Source: Beroe ovata
Lineage: Eukaryota > Ctenophora > Nuda > Beroida > Beroidae
Assembly: GCA_946803715.1 (NCBI GenBank)
Contig: CAMPET010000196.1
Span: 61,567-125,566 of the forward strand
Reading direction: 5' to 3'
Length of the DNA stretch: 64,000 nt
A model generated the notes under the pieces. That model was not told where the DNA came from. It did no database searches and was given only the letters and a program-made list of their open reading frames with translations. The position numbers and the translations under genes were made by a program. Below, one piece after another: positions 61,394 to 64,000 of this stretch. Every line of letters starts with the position of its first letter. Position 1 is the stretch's first letter.

Positions 61394-61858
61394 GTGAGTA
61401 TAGAATTTGAATTTTGTCCTCGCGCGGCGTGCCTTGTTCCCGCGCGGCGTGCCTTGTTCCCGCGCGGCATGCCTCAAAGTCAAATGTTTGCGCGCGTCAC
61501 CGTCTGCAGTCAGGATGAGGTTGTCCGTTGTAAATGTATGACCGTCATGTGCCTACGGCTGCAGTAGGGGTGCACAATACACTGCTACACAGTACACAAC
61601 ATACAAAACATACACATACAATGTAACATACATTGGCAATTGGGGCTCATTATTTTCGCCCAAAAGTTGGTTTCTTGGCACAACGCCTGACACCAATATG
61701 AGACGCATCATTTATATTCACAGCGGTATAGTGCTGATAACTTGGTCTCGAGTCAAGTATCGCCGTACCAAAAATAACCATTTCTAAAGCTTCCGCGTTA
61801 GTTCAGGTGTAAGGAAAACTTTTAACTGGGTAGTATCTAGCGTCATCCGTGTTTTCAG

Positions 61859-61860
<2 letters not shown>

Positions 61861-61895
<35 letters not shown>
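61861..61895. repeat. TG microsatellite
   Basis: (TG)n followed by a short G run. Open frames of alternating Cys-Val or Thr-His here are artefacts. Confidence 0.9.
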
Positions 61896-61897
<2 letters not shown>

Positions 61898-62075
61898 GGG
61901 GAGATGAGGTTACGACTCGGACAGGAGATATGTGAGATGTGGTGTTCACACCGAAAGGAGGCGGTGGACGTGAAGTTGATGAGAGAAGGCAATCCATATC
62001 TTTGCTCGGATACGAAGAGGTATCTCAGGAGGGACAAGCTACATACATGTGGATACTGAATAGTGGTAAAATGTA

Positions 62076-62557
62076 CTCGTATCAGGATAGACTCAGGAGA
62101 ATCTCATGTGTATAATGCTTTAATGTAAAGGGTGTGTCAAAAAGTGGACAAAAGTAAACGTCTATATCAAAGCTTCTGTTTGGTGTTTCCGAATAAAATT
62201 TGGTAGGTATCGGCCATAAATTTTTCCCACAAAAAACTGACTCGTCAGTTTTTGTACATTTCTAACGCTCTCTATAACTCCGATCGCGTTTAGAGTTCCA
62301 CAATGAAATTTTCAGCTTAGACAGACATCACTGACACCTACTTGCTCGAAAGTATCTACTTCAAAAATGACGGAGGAATTGGCAAAAAACAACATAACTG
62401 CTTTTGTAAACTTCACTCATGACAACGCATCTGAGCATGAAAAAATGCGGATTTCTAAGTTATCTCATTCAACGTCGGAGACATGCAAGTTTTTGTAGAG
62501 CACACAGATGTGGATGTTCTTCTCGGTTTTGACACACCCTGTATATCCTGATACGAG
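62076..62557. mobile_element. Short non-coding DNA element with nested perfect inverted repeats (MITE-like)
   Basis: Outer arms CTCGTATCAGGATA (62076-62089) and TATCCTGATACGAG (62544-62557) are perfect 14-bp inverted repeats. Inner arms AGGGTGTGTCAAAA (62129-62142) and TTTTGACACACCCT (62527-62540) are another perfect pair. On the right the two arms are 3 bp apart; on the left 39 bp. This suggests one original terminal inverted repeat of about 31 bp with a 36-bp insertion in the left arm. No transposase frame is inside. A class (Tc1/mariner-like or other) cannot be set without a clear target duplication. Confidence 0.65.
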
Positions 62558-62595
62558 CATATTTCACCATGATAAGATATATCTGCAATACTCAC

Positions 62596-62684
62596 CCTTT
62601 GCTGGTTCCATTCTTCTCACGGATAATCTTCGCCTCGCACGGTCCATACTGCTGGAACAGGGCATTCAGCTGGTGTTCAGTTAT
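62596..62684 (-). CDS. RNA recognition motif (RRM) exon of a gene running off the window
   Basis: An 89-bp minus-strand exon with an AG acceptor preceded by a C-rich tract and a GTGAGT donor. It encodes ITEHQLNALFQQYGPCEAKI then IREKNGTSKG, the alpha-1/beta-2 part of an RRM ending where RNP1 (usually GFGFV) would start in the next exon. Many RNA-binding protein families share this pattern. Flanking exons were not found: the 5' part probably lies to the right beyond 64000 and the next 3' exon could not be located. Confidence 0.6.
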
Positions 62685-62899
62685 CTGGGGGGGGGGGGNA
62701 TGATATATACTGTGATTAAGTCACTGTAAACACCTGTGCGTAATACGCACAGGTGTTTACTGCGTATTTATGTTATTTTTCGTGAATATGTTGCTTTAAT
62801 CGTACGGTTTTTGATCATCAAAAGTAACTATTATCCTAGCTATTCGCTGTCAATCTCAAATGTTTTTCCCAGTTTTTGATAAATTTCCTCTCTCATTGC

Positions 62900-63000
62900 T
62901 TGACTTTTCCATAGCAACCTTCTCACTTCCATAGCAACCTTCCCACTTCCATAGCAACCCCCACATTTCAATAGCAACCCACCCATTTCCCTAGCAACGT
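62900..63000 (-). repeat. 20-bp tandem array of X-box half-sites, five copies
   Basis: GTTGCTATGG-type sequence (plus strand CCATAGCAAC) occurs at exactly 20-bp spacing, with ATAGCAAC at 62911, 62931, 62951, 62971 and CTAGCAAC at 62991. The copy nearest 62911 (GTTGCTATGGAAAA on the minus strand) matches the RFX X-box consensus at 13 of 14 positions; the others match less well. It may lie in an intron or 5' region of the RRM gene. Confidence 0.7.
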
Positions 63001-63934
63001 CCTCCAATACCACTCGGTTTTCAACCTTTGAGAGAGTAAGTGATAAAGAGGCTGTTGGAAAGCCAGTTGGCAGCAGGCCTGTACTAAAGGAGTACAACTA
63101 ATTTCACCTCCCCCTCCACGTTTACAGGGCTAGCCATGACTCTATTTTTAGTTAATGGTCCATATTACACTGACACTAATATTAAATGTCACTAATGACC
63201 ACAGAGTGTGTGTATGGTGGGCGGGATAATACATGACTGTTGCTGCCCAGTGGTTCCTTTCCGTGCTATTCTTCTTTTGTTGGTATTCCTCTACTGTGAT
63301 CCTTTGTGGAGGGATCATATTATTTCCTAGGGGTTGTATTGGAATACGGATTCCAGATTGTATGCCTAGTCGACAGATGAGTTATCTCAAGAAATACCTA
63401 CTATTTTAATAAGGAAAAGTTTTACAGGAATTGGTCGTAGGTAACCGCGCCTCTAATTTTCGCCTAGAATTCTTCATCAAATTTCACCATGCTCTCATAT
63501 CATTGAGGTAATGGCAGCATATCACTAAATCAAAATTTCTTTGAGTCAGAATCAAACACTGCTATGATCGTCAAACTGCCGCCATACACCAGCTAACGAT
63601 TGTTGTTTTCCTTTGATCTTCCATGACTGTTACAGAATACACTCCTTCTTCTTCCATACAGCTTACTTGTTGAGTTCATGAATCGCTTCCAAACATTTGT
63701 GATGTATTTTGTGTGTCTCTGTTAACAATTGCAAGTGCCACGCCCTATTTCCCGACTCACTGTAGGATGAGCATCTCAGCTGGGTAGAGTAAAAACTCCA
63801 TTGGCGTGACCGTAAAATACAACGTGATCAAACCATAATTATTTTGCATAATGCATTTATGAATTTAGTTTTAAATAGAATATGCAATGTTTAATGCACT
63901 TATAGCGGTGGCATATGGCACCTGTGCAGTGCGG

Positions 63935-63936
<2 letters not shown>

Positions 63937-63976
<40 letters not shown>

Positions 63977-64000
63977 ACACACACACCCACACCCACACAC
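63937..64000. repeat. CA microsatellite at the window edge
   Basis: (CA)n with CCCACA interruptions, cut by the end of the window. Confidence 0.95.

Noticed and set aside
62840-63097. 85-codon minus-strand frame near the RRM exon
   Set aside because: It runs through the 20-bp tandem array and has no domain or convincing splice link to the RRM exon.

Overview
This is a eukaryotic, animal (metazoan) genomic window. Every large gene but two is split by short GT-AG introns. The gene set includes a Pax transcription factor, a multidomain seven-pass receptor with ShK, LDL-receptor-A and somatomedin-B modules, a Golgi sulfotransferase, a classical dynamin and a SWI/SNF ATPase. There are many CA/TG microsatellites, a sequencing gap and scattered single Ns, as in a draft assembly. 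The species cannot be named from the sequence; a sponge or another early-branching invertebrate is compatible. All multi-exon models were built by hand from splice sites and reading phase, not by alignment.

Layout: (1) 1-7063, plus strand: 3' part of a dynamin gene (stalk, PH, GED, proline-rich tail); its GTPase domain lies before the window. (2) 9223-27578, minus strand: nine-exon Pax gene with a complete paired domain, an octapeptide-like motif and a C-terminal OAR-like tail, but no homeodomain found. (3) 32402-40491, minus strand (possibly down to 29970): a weakly supported multi-exon gene of unknown product with an in-frame stop in one exon. (4) 35072-36325, minus strand: single-exon carbohydrate sulfotransferase inside an intron of the previous gene. 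(5) 40972-45561, plus strand: multi-exon receptor, divergent from gene 3 across 480 bp. (6) 46742-47845, plus strand: intronless VPS36 (ESCRT-II). (7) 48131-60699, plus strand: BRG1/Brahma-type SWI/SNF ATPase with at least 19 coding exons. Two introns are filled with tandem repeats (172-bp and about 565-bp units). (8) 61260-64000: a possible plus-strand exon, a small inverted-repeat element, one minus-strand RRM exon of a gene that runs off the window, and a CA repeat.

The genes are ordinary cellular functions side by side: membrane fission, developmental transcription, sulfation, surface reception, endosomal sorting and chromatin remodelling. They do not form an operon or a pathway. The most unusual content is the Pax architecture, the missing BRK module and satellite-filled introns in the BRG1 gene, the in-frame stop in gene 3, and several dense motif arrays: a 41-bp-phased CCAAT array 5' of Pax, CACGTG clusters, RFX X-box-like sites, and a 20-bp array of X-box half-sites. 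No prokaryote-type system, CRISPR array or defence island is present.
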